NCBI GenBank assembly: GCA_035687255.1
Contig: DASRYI010000028.1
Span: 1-25,991 of the forward strand
Length of the DNA stretch: 25,991 nt
Source of the DNA: JAKEHA01 sp035687255
GTDB taxonomy: Bacteria; Krumholzibacteriota; Krumholzibacteriia; WVZY01; JAKEHA01
Direction of reading: 5' to 3'
The notes beneath the pieces were generated by a model. That model did not search any database, was not told where the DNA came from, and worked only from the letters and a program-made list of their open reading frames with translations. The number at the start of each line of letters is the position of its first letter. Positions within the stretch are counted from its first letter, which is position 1. Position numbers and translations under genes: made by a program. Positions 12,938-20,803 of this stretch are shown piece after piece.

Positions 12938-14041
12938 ATGAGTACTAAACGGGCTGGTTTCTGGCGGGTGTTGCTTTTCAACGTCGTGCTGATCGGCGCG
13001 GCGGTCCTCATTCTCGAACTGGTTTTCGGCGACTGGTTCCATCCCAACAAGATCGACAGACTCAATCTGGTGCGCGATTGCCATCTGCGCTACGACGCCA
13101 GCTATCTCTACGACAGTGCGGGAGACATTCACTATTCGCGCGACAAGTGGGGGCTGCGCGGCAAATATCCGTCACTCGACGACATCGACATCGTCACGCT
13201 GGGCGGCAGCGCCACCGACCAGCGCTACGTCAGCGACGGGTTCACCTGGCAGGATGTGCTGGCGCGCGAATTCGCGGCCGCGGGCAAGAACGTGTCGGTG
13301 GTGAACGCGGGGGTGGACGGCCAGTCCACGTTCGGGCACATCAAGGATTTCGACTGGTGGTTTCCCACGCTGCCCCATTTCAAGCCGAAGTACGTGCTGT
13401 TCTACATTGCCGGCAATGACATCTACAAGAGCGACAACAGTGACTTCGACGATCTCGTCAACAACAAGCCACCCACGTGGAAGACGCGTATTCGCGAGTG
13501 CAGCGCTCTGTATCGACTCGTGAGTCTCGGCATGGGTGTGTACCAGGCGCAACACGTCCACAAGATCACCCACCGCAAGGAACCGTTTGGTTCGTGGCAA
13601 TGGACGACGCAGCCGCTGGTGCAGGATCACCGGCAGCTGGTGCAGGAACGTCTCGACATCTACGGCAAGGCGGTGGCCATGCTGGCGCAGCGTACGCGCG
13701 CCATCGGCGCCACGCCCATCTTCGTGACGCAGTGCCTCAGCGTCTATCGCTTCCGTGACGACGGGCAGGTGGAAGGGCGCGCGCACACCGAGATGTACGA
13801 CACCACGAAGATCAACGGGCTCGATCTGTACTACATCATGCGCGAGTTCTGGGCGGTTACCATGCAGGAGTGCGCGAAAGAGGGCGGCATCTGTCTCGAC
13901 GCCGGCGACGACATCCGCTGGCAGCCGGGCGACTTCTATGACGTCATCCACAACACCCCGCAGGGCGCCGACCGGCTGGGGAAATACCTGTACCAGAACC
14001 TGAAGGACCTGCCCATCGGTACGCAGCAGGTGGCCCACTAG
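12938..14041 (+). CDS. Membrane-anchored SGNH/GDSL hydrolase-like protein
   Basis: The protein is 367 residues from the ATG at 12938. An in-frame ATG at 12911 would add nine residues and cannot be excluded, since neither has a good Shine-Dalgarno. One N-terminal membrane helix (residues about 8-30) follows a basic STKR segment, so the catalytic part faces outward. SGNH landmarks are block I VTLGGSATD with nucleophile S91, block II NAGVDGQS, block III GND in YIAGNDIYK, and block V D-V-I-H in FYDVIHNTPQGADRLG. All four catalytic or oxyanion positions therefore look intact. Family members deacylate lipids or (de)acetylate cell-surface polysaccharides; the substrate here is unknown. It is a lone gene with no partner enzyme beside it. 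Confidence 0.78.
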   Translation: MSTKRAGFWRVLLFNVVLIGAAVLILELVFGDWFHPNKIDRLNLVRDCHLRYDASYLYDSAGDIHYSRDKWGLRGKYPSLDDIDIVTLGGSATDQRYVSDGFTWQDVLAREFAAAGKNVSVVNAGVDGQSTFGHIKDFDWWFPTLPHFKPKYVLFYIAGNDIYKSDNSDFDDLVNNKPPTWKTRIRECSALYRLVSLGMGVYQAQHVHKITHRKEPFGSWQWTTQPLVQDHRQLVQERLDIYGKAVAMLAQRTRAIGATPIFVTQCLSVYRFRDDGQVEGRAHTEMYDTTKINGLDLYYIMREFWAVTMQECAKEGGICLDAGDDIRWQPGDFYDVIHNTPQGADRLGKYLYQNLKDLPIGTQQVAH

Positions 14042-14101
14042 CTCACGGCGACAATCCCACGGCGCGCGATCTCGTGGACGGGCGAACGTTTATCCGGCCC
14101 G

Positions 14102-14124
14102 GTGACAGGCGATTACCGTGTCAC
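14102..14124. promoter_or_regulatory. Inverted repeat between the SGNH gene and msrA
   Basis: GTGACA (14102-14107) and TGTCAC (14119-14124) are perfect arms around 11 bases. No T-tract follows. It lies about 75 bases before a weak promoter (TTGCGG at 14199-14204, TAGATT at 14223-14228) for msrA, so an operator is possible. Confidence 0.3.
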
Positions 14125-14248
14125 AGCTGCGCGGCCTCCTTCGTATCCTCTCATGTGAGCGGCAGGCGGGGTGGGCGACCAGGCTGCCGCGACAGGATTT
14201 GCGGGATGCACCGTATCGACAATAGATTTCAACCGCCCCGGAGGAGCC

Positions 14249-14896
14249 ATGAACAAGTCTCAACAAATCATGCTTGGCCTGGTTGCCGCGTTCGCCATCA
14301 CCATTGCGGGCGTCGCGCACACCGCCGACAAATCGGACAAGAAGAGCACCAAAACGAAGACCGAGACCGCCATCTTTGCGGGCGGGTGCTTCTGGTGCAT
14401 GGAGAAACCCTTCGATGACGTGAAGGGAGTCATCTCCACCACGTCCGGGTACACCGGCGGCACCAAGAAGAACCCCACGTATCACGAAGTGGGCTCGGGC
14501 ACGACCGGTCACTGCGAGTCGATGGAAGTGGAGTTCGACCCGTCCAAGGTGACGTACGAGACGCTGCTCCAGGTGTACTGGCACAACATCGATCCCACGC
14601 AGGAAAACGGACAGTTCTGCGATCACGGGAACCAGTATCGCGCGGAGATTTTCTATCTCGACGACGCGCAGAAGGCGGCCGCGGAAGCGTCCAAGAAGGA
14701 CGTCGAGAAGAAGTTCGGATTCTGCACGGTGAACATCACGCCGGCCAGCACCTTCTATCCGGCGGAGGAGTATCACCAGGACTTCTACATGAAGGATCCC
14801 GACCGCTACCACGAGTATCGCAGCGGCTGCGGACGCGACCGCCGGCTCAAGGAGCTGTGGGGGGCCGACGCGGGCATCGCGCACGCGATGAAGTAG
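14249..14896 (+). CDS. msrA: Exported peptide-methionine (S)-S-oxide reductase MsrA
   Basis: The 215-residue protein has a signal peptide (residues 1-26, ending AHTA), a short Lys/Thr-rich linker and a complete MsrA domain. The catalytic motif is G45-G-C47-F-W-C50; having Cys rather than Gly after FW gives a CxxC active site. The rest of the fold is seen in SGYTGG, VGSGTTGH, VYWHNIDPTQENGQFCDHGNQYR and AEEYHQDFY. It reduces methionine-S-sulfoxide in proteins, here outside the cytoplasm. The start is fixed by GGAGGAG immediately upstream. It pairs functionally with the exported MsrB fusion at 238-1515, which handles the R-epimer, although the two are 12.7 kb apart. It converges on the EamA gene with only 42 bases between the stops. 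Confidence 0.95.
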   Translation: MNKSQQIMLGLVAAFAITIAGVAHTADKSDKKSTKTKTETAIFAGGCFWCMEKPFDDVKGVISTTSGYTGGTKKNPTYHEVGSGTTGHCESMEVEFDPSKVTYETLLQVYWHNIDPTQENGQFCDHGNQYRAEIFYLDDAQKAAAEASKKDVEKKFGFCTVNITPASTFYPAEEYHQDFYMKDPDRYHEYRSGCGRDRRLKELWGADAGIAHAMK

Positions 14897-14938
14897 TCAC
14901 ATCGAAACAGGGAAACCGGCGCGGCGACGGCTGGCGGC

Positions 14939-15877
14939 TCAGTGCGAGGAACTCGAGTCTGCGGCTGCCGCCGCGCTTCCTTTTTGCCGCTGGTGTTGCT
15001 GCTCATGAAACACGCCGGCCACACCCAGCAACGTGAGCGCCGAACCGGCCACCGTCCAGTGCGTGACGGGCTCGTGGATGAAGAGCGCACCCAGCAGGAT
15101 GGCGATCACCGGATTGACGTAGGCGTAGGTGGTCACAATGCTCATGGGAAGCGTCTGCAATACCTTGACGAAGGACGTGAACGCGATCACCGAGCCGAAG
15201 ACAATCAGATAGCTCCACGCCGCCAGCGCCTGCGGGGTGGGATGCGGCCTCGGTTCGCGCGTGATGAGCGCGGCCAGCAGCAGCGCCACCGAACCGGTCA
15301 GCAGCTGAAATGCGGCGTTGGCTTCGCCGGAAAGTGACACCGGCCGGCGCTTCTGCAGCACCATCCCCGATCCCCACAGCATCACGGCCGCGCACAGCGC
15401 GATGGCGGGGAGCACCTGGTCACGCGTGGGATTCTGCAGCACGTGATAGTTGAGCACTACGATCCCCGCCAGACCTATCAGCATGGCGGCGATCATCCGC
15501 CACGTGGGACGGCGGCGGTCGATGACCGATTCCAGGAATATCGTCCACAACGGTTGCGACCCCACCAGCACGGCGGCATAACCCGACGCCGCCCGCATCT
15601 CCGCCCACGACACCAGCCCGTTGCCGCCGAACCACAACAGCACACCCGACGCCGCGAAGATGAACACGTCGTGGCGCGTGGGCCGGATGGGTTTGCCACG
15701 CAGGATACACAGCAGCAGGAGAATGGTGCCCGCGATCATGATGCGCGTTCCCGCCATGTAGAACGGCGGAAAGCCGGATCCCTCGCGCACCGCCAGGCGG
15801 ATGGCGAGGTAGGTGCTTCCCCAGACGATGTAAATGATGAAAAGGTGGACGAGACCGCGGACGTTCACCGAAGGCAC
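14939..15877 (-). CDS. EamA/DMT-family inner-membrane transporter
   Basis: The 312-residue protein is built from two EamA repeats, about ten membrane helices. Repeat one starts FIIYIVWGSTYLAIRLAV and includes GFPPFYMAGTRIMIAG. Repeat two includes LCAAVMLWGSGMVL and the conserved end VNPVIAILLGALFIHEP. The family exports metabolites or amino acids; the substrate cannot be told. The start is a GTG (complement of 15875-15877), with no nearby ATG upstream of the first helix. A TATGCT on this strand at 15904-15899 may be its -10. The tail is rich in Gln, Ala and Ser (QQHQRQKGSAAAAADSSSSH) and looks disordered. It is divergent from mqnE. Confidence 0.9.
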   Translation of the reverse strand: MPSVNVRGLVHLFIIYIVWGSTYLAIRLAVREGSGFPPFYMAGTRIMIAGTILLLLCILRGKPIRPTRHDVFIFAASGVLLWFGGNGLVSWAEMRAASGYAAVLVGSQPLWTIFLESVIDRRRPTWRMIAAMLIGLAGIVVLNYHVLQNPTRDQVLPAIALCAAVMLWGSGMVLQKRRPVSLSGEANAAFQLLTGSVALLLAALITREPRPHPTPQALAAWSYLIVFGSVIAFTSFVKVLQTLPMSIVTTYAYVNPVIAILLGALFIHEPVTHWTVAGSALTLLGVAGVFHEQQHQRQKGSAAAAADSSSSH

Positions 15878-15924
15878 CTCGTGGAAACGGCGAGTGTTAG
15901 CATAGCCTCCGGATGCTGTCCAGA

Positions 15925-15959
15925 GGCCAGTTGTGGCCGGAGCGGCGCTCGGCTATACT
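15925..15959 (+). promoter_or_regulatory. mqnE operon promoter with a dyad on its -35
   Basis: TTGTGG (15931-15936), a 17-base spacer and TATACT (15954-15959) give a good promoter; the leader would be about 9-10 bases. A perfect inverted repeat GGCCA-GTTG-TGGCC (15925-15938) covers the -35, so a repressor site is plausible. Confidence 0.65.
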
Positions 15960-15975
15960 GCGTCCGGCCAACCTG

Positions 15976-17175
15976 ATGCAGCACATTCACGGCATTACTT
16001 TCACCGACGAGCACCTGATTCCCATCTGGGAGCGCGTGCGGGCCGGCGAGCGGCTGTCTCCCGCCGACGGGCTCACCATGTTCGAGTCGCACGACCTGTC
16101 CGCGCTGGGCGGCATGGCCGACTACGTGGCGCGCGCAAAGAACGGTGAGCGTGTGCACTTTGTCATCAACGTGCACATCAACCCCACCAACATCTGTGTG
16201 CTGAATTGCAAGTTCTGCGACTACGTGCACAGCCGCAACGACGACGGCGCCTGGGAAATGACGCCGCAGGAAATCCTGGCGCACATCACACCCGAGATGC
16301 ACGAAGTGCACATCGTGGGCGGGCATCATCCCGACTGGCCGTTCGAATATCACGAAAACTACATTCGCGCGATTCGCGACGCCCATCCCGATATCCAGAT
16401 CAAGGCCTTCACGGCCGCCGAGATCGACTACTTTGCAAAGCGCTGGAAGTTGTCCGTCGACGAGATTCTCGACCGGCTGGTGGCGGCCGGGCTCAACTCC
16501 ATGCCGGGTGGTGGCGCGGAGATCTTTTCGGCGCGGGTGGCCAGGGAACTTCGCTATACCGGCAAGGCACAGGCGGCGCGCTGGCTGGAGATTCACGCCA
16601 AAGCGCACGCCCGCGGCATCCCGTCCAACGCCACCATGCTCTACGGGCACATCGAGACCTACGCCGAGCGCGTGGAGCACCTGCGCCTCCTGCGCGAACA
16701 GCAGGACGCGAGCGGCGGCTTTCTGGCCTTCATCCCGCTGGAATACCAGGTGAGCACGGAAAAACTGGTCGCGCGTCATGCTTCGGCGCTGGAAGATCTG
16801 AAAACCATCGCGGTTTCGCGCCTCATGCTCGACAACTTCCCGCACGTGAAGGCGTACTGGATCATGCTGCAGGAAGACACGGCGGCCATCGCGCTCAACT
16901 TCGGCGCCGACGATATCGACGGAACCATTGCGAAGGAACGCATTGCGCACGCCGCGGATGCGCGCAGCCCGGGCGGTGTCACCCGCAAGCGTCTGGTGCG
17001 TCTGATTCGGGATGCGGGCAAGACGCCCGTGGAACGCGACGCGCTATATAATGACGTCAAGGTGTACGGGGAAGAGGACGTGGTGGCGGTGATGGAAGAG
17101 CGCTATCGCCCCGTGCAGCGCAGCCGCGAATCCCCCCGCGCCGGCCGTCCGCTGGACAAGTTCGCGGCGCGCTAG
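15976..17175 (+). CDS. mqnE: Aminofutalosine synthase MqnE (radical SAM)
   Basis: MqnE joins 3-(1-carboxyvinyloxy)benzoate (the MqnA product) to S-adenosylmethionine to give 6-amino-6-deoxyfutalosine, the second step of futalosine-type menaquinone synthesis. The 399-residue protein has the radical-SAM cluster motif C74-V-L-N-C78-K-F-C81 followed by DYVHSRNDDGAWEM. The family-typical NSMPGGGAEIF and GIPSNATMLYGHIET segments are also present. Reading is open up to 15913. I start at 15976 because the -10 lies at 15954-15959, so the upstream ATG would not be transcribed from it, and because sequence before QHIHGITF is not family-like. It is the first gene of a seven-gene run. Distinction from MqnC rests on the HSRNDDGAW segment and on the other paralogue being present downstream. 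Confidence 0.95.
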   Translation: MQHIHGITFTDEHLIPIWERVRAGERLSPADGLTMFESHDLSALGGMADYVARAKNGERVHFVINVHINPTNICVLNCKFCDYVHSRNDDGAWEMTPQEILAHITPEMHEVHIVGGHHPDWPFEYHENYIRAIRDAHPDIQIKAFTAAEIDYFAKRWKLSVDEILDRLVAAGLNSMPGGGAEIFSARVARELRYTGKAQAARWLEIHAKAHARGIPSNATMLYGHIETYAERVEHLRLLREQQDASGGFLAFIPLEYQVSTEKLVARHASALEDLKTIAVSRLMLDNFPHVKAYWIMLQEDTAAIALNFGADDIDGTIAKERIAHAADARSPGGVTRKRLVRLIRDAGKTPVERDALYNDVKVYGEEDVVAVMEERYRPVQRSRESPRAGRPLDKFAAR

Positions 17176-17187
17176 TTACGCAGCGAA

Positions 17188-17901
17188 ATGAAACGCAAAC
17201 TCATCATTGCGGCGCTGGCACTCGTGATCGTCATCGCGGGTGTATCCGTCTATCTGTACAACTCCATCGACTCGATCGTGAAGAACGCGATCGAGCACTT
17301 CGGCACCGAAATCTGCGGCACGAGCGTGAGCGTGGGGTCGGTGGACATCTCGCTCAAGTCGGGACGCGGCACCCTGCGCAACGTTCACGTCAGGAACCCG
17401 GACGGCTTCTCGGGCGGCAACGCCATGGAGCTGGGCGAGGTCACGGTGGAGATCAGCGTGGGTTCGCTGAACCGCGACCCCATCATTATCCAGGAGATCC
17501 GCGTGCTGGCGCCGGTGGTGAACGCCGAGATCAACGACAAGCTCGCCACCAACCTGGGCGTCATTCGGGATCACGTGGGGAACTACCAGGCCGCAGCGGC
17601 GAAGCCGGCGGGCAAACAGGACTCGGGGTTCGAAAAGCATTTTGTCATCCGCTCGTTCGTCATGGAGGAAGGCAAGATCGAGGGAGACGCCACCAGCGTG
17701 GGCGGCAAGAAGGGCGAGTTCGCGCTGCCGCCGGTGGAGCTCAGCAACGTGGGTGGCACGCGCGGATCGCGCCCTGAAGCCCTCGGCAAGGTGCTGTGCG
17801 CCGCGATGTTTGCGCGCGCGGAGAAGGCGGCGGCCGACGAGCTCAAGGCGGGCGCGGTGCACAAGCTCGAGGGAAAACTGGGAGACATCATCGGAAAATG
17901 A
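17188..17901 (+). CDS. AsmA-like single-pass membrane protein
   Basis: The 237-residue protein has a basic N-terminus and one membrane helix (residues about 4-24). It is followed by the N-terminal module of AsmA-like proteins: SVGSVDISLKSGRGTLRNVHV, then a NPDGFSGGNAMELGEV turn, then VEISVGSLNRDPIIIQEIRV. Full AsmA or TamB proteins are several times longer; only the first module and a helical, Ala/Lys-rich tail are present here. AsmA-like proteins act at the envelope, some in lipid transport to the outer membrane. It lies 12 bases after mqnE and overlaps mqnA by ATGA, so it is cotranscribed and coupled. A link to quinone synthesis is unknown; membrane handling of hydrophobic intermediates would be speculation. 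Confidence 0.65.
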   Translation: MKRKLIIAALALVIVIAGVSVYLYNSIDSIVKNAIEHFGTEICGTSVSVGSVDISLKSGRGTLRNVHVRNPDGFSGGNAMELGEVTVEISVGSLNRDPIIIQEIRVLAPVVNAEINDKLATNLGVIRDHVGNYQAAAAKPAGKQDSGFEKHFVIRSFVMEEGKIEGDATSVGGKKGEFALPPVELSNVGGTRGSRPEALGKVLCAAMFARAEKAAADELKAGAVHKLEGKLGDIIGK

Positions 17902-18698
17902 GAGACACTATCCGCATCGGACAGATTCCGTATCTCAACTGCGTTCTCTTCTTTCACGAGCTCAAGAACAGGGAAGGAATTCGCCTGGAGCCGCTGGTTC
18001 CGCGCGCGCTTTCCGGCGCCGCCCGGGACGCGGTGGTGGATGCGGGTCCGGTGCCGCTGGTCGACACCTGGGCGCTCGAAGAGCGCTTCATGCCCCTCGG
18101 CGACTTCTGTATCGCCACCACCGAGCGCGCACGCAGCGTGTTTTTGCTCTCGAAGCGTCCGTTCGAACAGCTCGACGGTGCAGAAATCGGCATGACCGCC
18201 GAAAGTTCCACGTCCGTGCGCCTGCTGAAGGTGCTGCTGGCCAACGCGTGGCGCGTCCGTCCGGCGCGCTTTACCGCTGTGAACCGGACCGGCAACGACG
18301 CCTTCCTGCTGATCGGCGACGAAGCCCTGATGCACCGTCGCGGTCTGCCCGATTTTCCGCACGTGGCCGACCTGGGCGAGGTGTGGAGCAAATGGACGGG
18401 ACTGCCGTTCGTGTTCGCGCGCTGGGTGGTGCGCCGCGACCTTCCCGATGCGCAGCGTGAGTATCTGATCCACGCGCTCAATCAGTCGCTCGCGAGCGGG
18501 TGGTCGCAGCTCGATCGCATTGCGGCCACGTACGCGTCGGCGTTGCACATGTCGATTGCCGAGATTCGGGAGTATCTGGAAGGATTTCGTTTCGTGGCGA
18601 CCGATGAGGAGCACCGGGCCATGACGAAATTTCGCACGCTCGATGCCGGGACGGGCGGCGGCAACGCGACGCCCCTGGCGCGGGAGGAAGCACGATGA
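17898..18698 (+). CDS. mqnA: Chorismate dehydratase MqnA
   Basis: MqnA removes water from chorismate to form 3-(1-carboxyvinyloxy)benzoate, the first committed step of the futalosine pathway. The 266-residue protein has the periplasmic-binding-protein-like fold of the MqnA/MqnD family. Landmarks are G8-Q-I-P-Y-L-N14 at the N-terminus, DAGPVPLVDTW, the serine-rich MTAESSTSVRLLKVLL and the LIGDEAL strand. GLPFVFARWVV follows, typical of MqnA rather than MqnD. The ATG at 17898 overlaps the previous stop and matches the family start (RIGQIPYLN). It is coupled to both neighbours. It is the third gene of the run beginning with mqnE, whose enzyme uses the MqnA product. Confidence 0.95.
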   Translation: MRDTIRIGQIPYLNCVLFFHELKNREGIRLEPLVPRALSGAARDAVVDAGPVPLVDTWALEERFMPLGDFCIATTERARSVFLLSKRPFEQLDGAEIGMTAESSTSVRLLKVLLANAWRVRPARFTAVNRTGNDAFLLIGDEALMHRRGLPDFPHVADLGEVWSKWTGLPFVFARWVVRRDLPDAQREYLIHALNQSLASGWSQLDRIAATYASALHMSIAEIREYLEGFRFVATDEEHRAMTKFRTLDAGTGGGNATPLAREEAR

Positions 18699-19117
18699 AA
18701 CGCGTGACCGCCATTGGCGGCATCTTCTTCAAGAGCAGGTCGCCGAAGGATCTCATGGCGTGGTATCACGAGCACCTGGGTATTCAACCCGACGACTGGG
18801 GCGGCAAGGCCTTCGAGTGGCGCGAAAGAGACAATCCGGAGCGCATCGGACAGACCGTTTTCTCGCCCTTCAAGGAAGACACGAAACACTTCGAACCCGC
18901 GACCGAGCCGTACATGTTCAACTTCCACGTCGCCGATCTGCCCGCGCTGCTGGAACAGCTGCGCCGCGAAGGCGTGCAGATTGTGGGCGACATGCAGGAC
19001 TCTCCGTATGGAAAGTTCGGATGGATCATGGATCCGGAAGGTCGCAAGATCGAACTGTGGCAACCCCCCGACGCCGGCAATCCCTCCGCCGCATCTGAGG
19101 ATGTGAACAGGCCCTAA
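18695..19117 (+). CDS. VOC (glyoxalase/bleomycin-resistance fold) family protein
   Basis: The 140-residue protein is one vicinal-oxygen-chelate domain made of two beta-alpha-beta-beta-beta halves. The first half is IGGIFFKSRSPKDLMAWYHEHLGI; the second is MFNFHVADLPALLEQLRREG followed by GKFGWIMDPEGRKIELWQP. The paired metal ligand positions (a histidine in the FHVADL strand and a glutamate in KIELW) look intact. VOC proteins isomerise, oxygenate or bind small electrophiles; this one resembles general glyoxalase-like proteins without a proven substrate. Its ATG overlaps the mqnA stop (ATGA), so it is cotranscribed with menaquinone genes. Whether it acts in that pathway is unknown. Confidence 0.85.
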   Translation: MKRVTAIGGIFFKSRSPKDLMAWYHEHLGIQPDDWGGKAFEWRERDNPERIGQTVFSPFKEDTKHFEPATEPYMFNFHVADLPALLEQLRREGVQIVGDMQDSPYGKFGWIMDPEGRKIELWQPPDAGNPSAASEDVNRP

Positions 19118-19122
19118 GCGGC

Positions 19123-20790
19123 GTGGAAACCAGGATCGAACCCAAGTTCCTCACTGTGCTGCGCGAGGGCTACACGCGCAGCATGTTCACGCGCGACCTC
19201 GGCGCCGGCCTGATTGTGGGCGTGCTGGCGCTCCCGCTGGCGCTGGCGTTCGCCATTGCCTCCGGCGTCAAACCCGAGCAGGGACTCTTCACCGCCATCG
19301 TGGCCGGCTTCCTGGTTTCCGCGCTCTCCGGAAGCCGCGTGCAGATAGGCGGTCCCACCGGCGCATTCATTGTGATCGTGTACAGCGTGGTGCAGCGCTA
19401 CGGCTATGACGGCCTGGCGGTGGCCACGATGCTGGCCGGCGGGCTGCTGGTGGTGATGGGTCTCACGCGCATGGGCGCGGTGATCAAGTTCATCCCGTAC
19501 CCGGTGACCGTGGGATTCACCGCGGGCATTGCACTCATCATTCTCTCCTCGCAGTTGCGCGATTTCTTCGGGCTCAGCATGAACAACGTGCCCGCGGACT
19601 TCATCGAGAAGTGGTCTGCATACGCCGCGGCCATTGCCACCTACAACCTGACCGCGCTCATCGTGGGCGTGGCGACCATCCTCATTCTCGTCTACTGGGC
19701 CAGGGTCAGCCGCAAGGTGCCGAGTCCGATAGTCGCCATTCTGGTGACCACGGCGGTGGTGCAGCTGTTTCACATCCCGGTGGAGACCATTGGAAGCCGC
19801 TTTGGCAGTGTGCCGCACCGGCTGCCCGCGCCGCACATTCCGCGCGTCGATCTTGCCACCGTCCGGCTCCTGTTTTCGCCCGCGTTGTCGATTGCGTTGC
19901 TCGCGGGCATCGAATCGCTGCTCTCCGCGGTGGTGGCGGACGGTATGACCGGCCGGCGCCATCGCTCCAACACCGAGCTGGTGGCGCAGGGAGTGGCGAA
20001 TATCGTCTCGCCCATCTTCGGCGGCATTCCCGCGACGGGCGCGATCGCTCGCACCGCAACCAACGTGAACAGCGGGGGACGGACGCCGATCGCCGGCATG
20101 GTGCACGCGCTGGTGCTGCTGCTCATTCTGCTCTTCTTCGGCAAATGGGCCGCGCTCGTCCCCATGGCCACGCTGGCCGGCATTCTGGTGGTGGTGGCGT
20201 ACCGTATGAGCGAATGGCGCCTGGCGCTGCGCGTGTTCCGCAGCACCAAGAGCGACACCGTGGTCATGCTCACCACGTTTCTGCTGACGGTGCTGGTCGA
20301 TCTCACGGTTGCGATTCAGGTGGGTGTGGTGCTGGCGGCGCTGCTGTTCATCAAGCGTATGTCGGATGTCACGCAGACGCGGGTGCTGGCCGACATGCTG
20401 GACGAAGAGGACGAGGAAGACAGCATCCGCGGCCGGCGCATTCCCGAAGGCGTGGTGGTGTTCGAAGTCAACGGACCGTTCTTCTTCGGTGCGGCCGACA
20501 AGTTCAAGAGCACGCTCAACACCGTGCGCAAGAAGCCGCGCGTCCTCATCCTGCGCATGCGCCACGTGATGACGCTCGACGCCACCGGTCTGCGCGCGCT
20601 GGAAGACGTGTACGAACGGTCGCGCCGCGATGGAACCGCGTTGATCCTGACCGGGGTGCACATGCAGCCGCTGGTGGTCATGAAACAATCCGGGTTCGCC
20701 GACCGCGTGGGCGTGGAGAACATGGCGACGTCGCTGGATGTGGCCATCCGGCTGGCCGAGGCCATTATCGCCTCTCCGGCGCGCGTGTGA
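19123..20790 (+). CDS. SulP-family anion transporter with C-terminal STAS domain
   Basis: The 555-residue protein begins with the family-typical DLGAGLIVGVLALPLALAFA and has about 11-12 membrane helices. These include SRVQIGGPTGAFIVIVY and IFGGIPATGAIARTATNVNSGG, the hallmark segments of SulP (SLC26) carriers. Residues about 445-545 are a cytosolic STAS domain (VVVFEVNGPFFFGAADKF, VLILRMRHVMTLDATGLRAL). The family moves sulfate, bicarbonate, or C4-dicarboxylates such as succinate (YchM/DauA type); the sequence does not decide which. The start is a GTG 5 bases after the VOC stop. Its position between mqnA and mqnC is unusual and suggests co-expression with quinone synthesis. Confidence 0.93.
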   Translation: METRIEPKFLTVLREGYTRSMFTRDLGAGLIVGVLALPLALAFAIASGVKPEQGLFTAIVAGFLVSALSGSRVQIGGPTGAFIVIVYSVVQRYGYDGLAVATMLAGGLLVVMGLTRMGAVIKFIPYPVTVGFTAGIALIILSSQLRDFFGLSMNNVPADFIEKWSAYAAAIATYNLTALIVGVATILILVYWARVSRKVPSPIVAILVTTAVVQLFHIPVETIGSRFGSVPHRLPAPHIPRVDLATVRLLFSPALSIALLAGIESLLSAVVADGMTGRRHRSNTELVAQGVANIVSPIFGGIPATGAIARTATNVNSGGRTPIAGMVHALVLLLILLFFGKWAALVPMATLAGILVVVAYRMSEWRLALRVFRSTKSDTVVMLTTFLLTVLVDLTVAIQVGVVLAALLFIKRMSDVTQTRVLADMLDEEDEEDSIRGRRIPEGVVVFEVNGPFFFGAADKFKSTLNTVRKKPRVLILRMRHVMTLDATGLRALEDVYERSRRDGTALILTGVHMQPLVVMKQSGFADRVGVENMATSLDVAIRLAEAIIASPARV

Positions 20791-20796
20791 TAGAAT
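20788..20796 (+). promoter_or_regulatory. Extended -10 element for internal, leaderless mqnC transcription
   Basis: TGA-TAGAAT (20788-20796) is an extended -10-like element whose last base is exactly 7 bases before the ATG at 20804. It overlaps the sulP stop region. No good -35 is present, as often for extended -10 promoters. An upstream ATG at 20795 lies inside the hexamer and could not be used from this promoter. Confidence 0.48.
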
Positions 20797-20803
20797 GGCC
20801 GGC

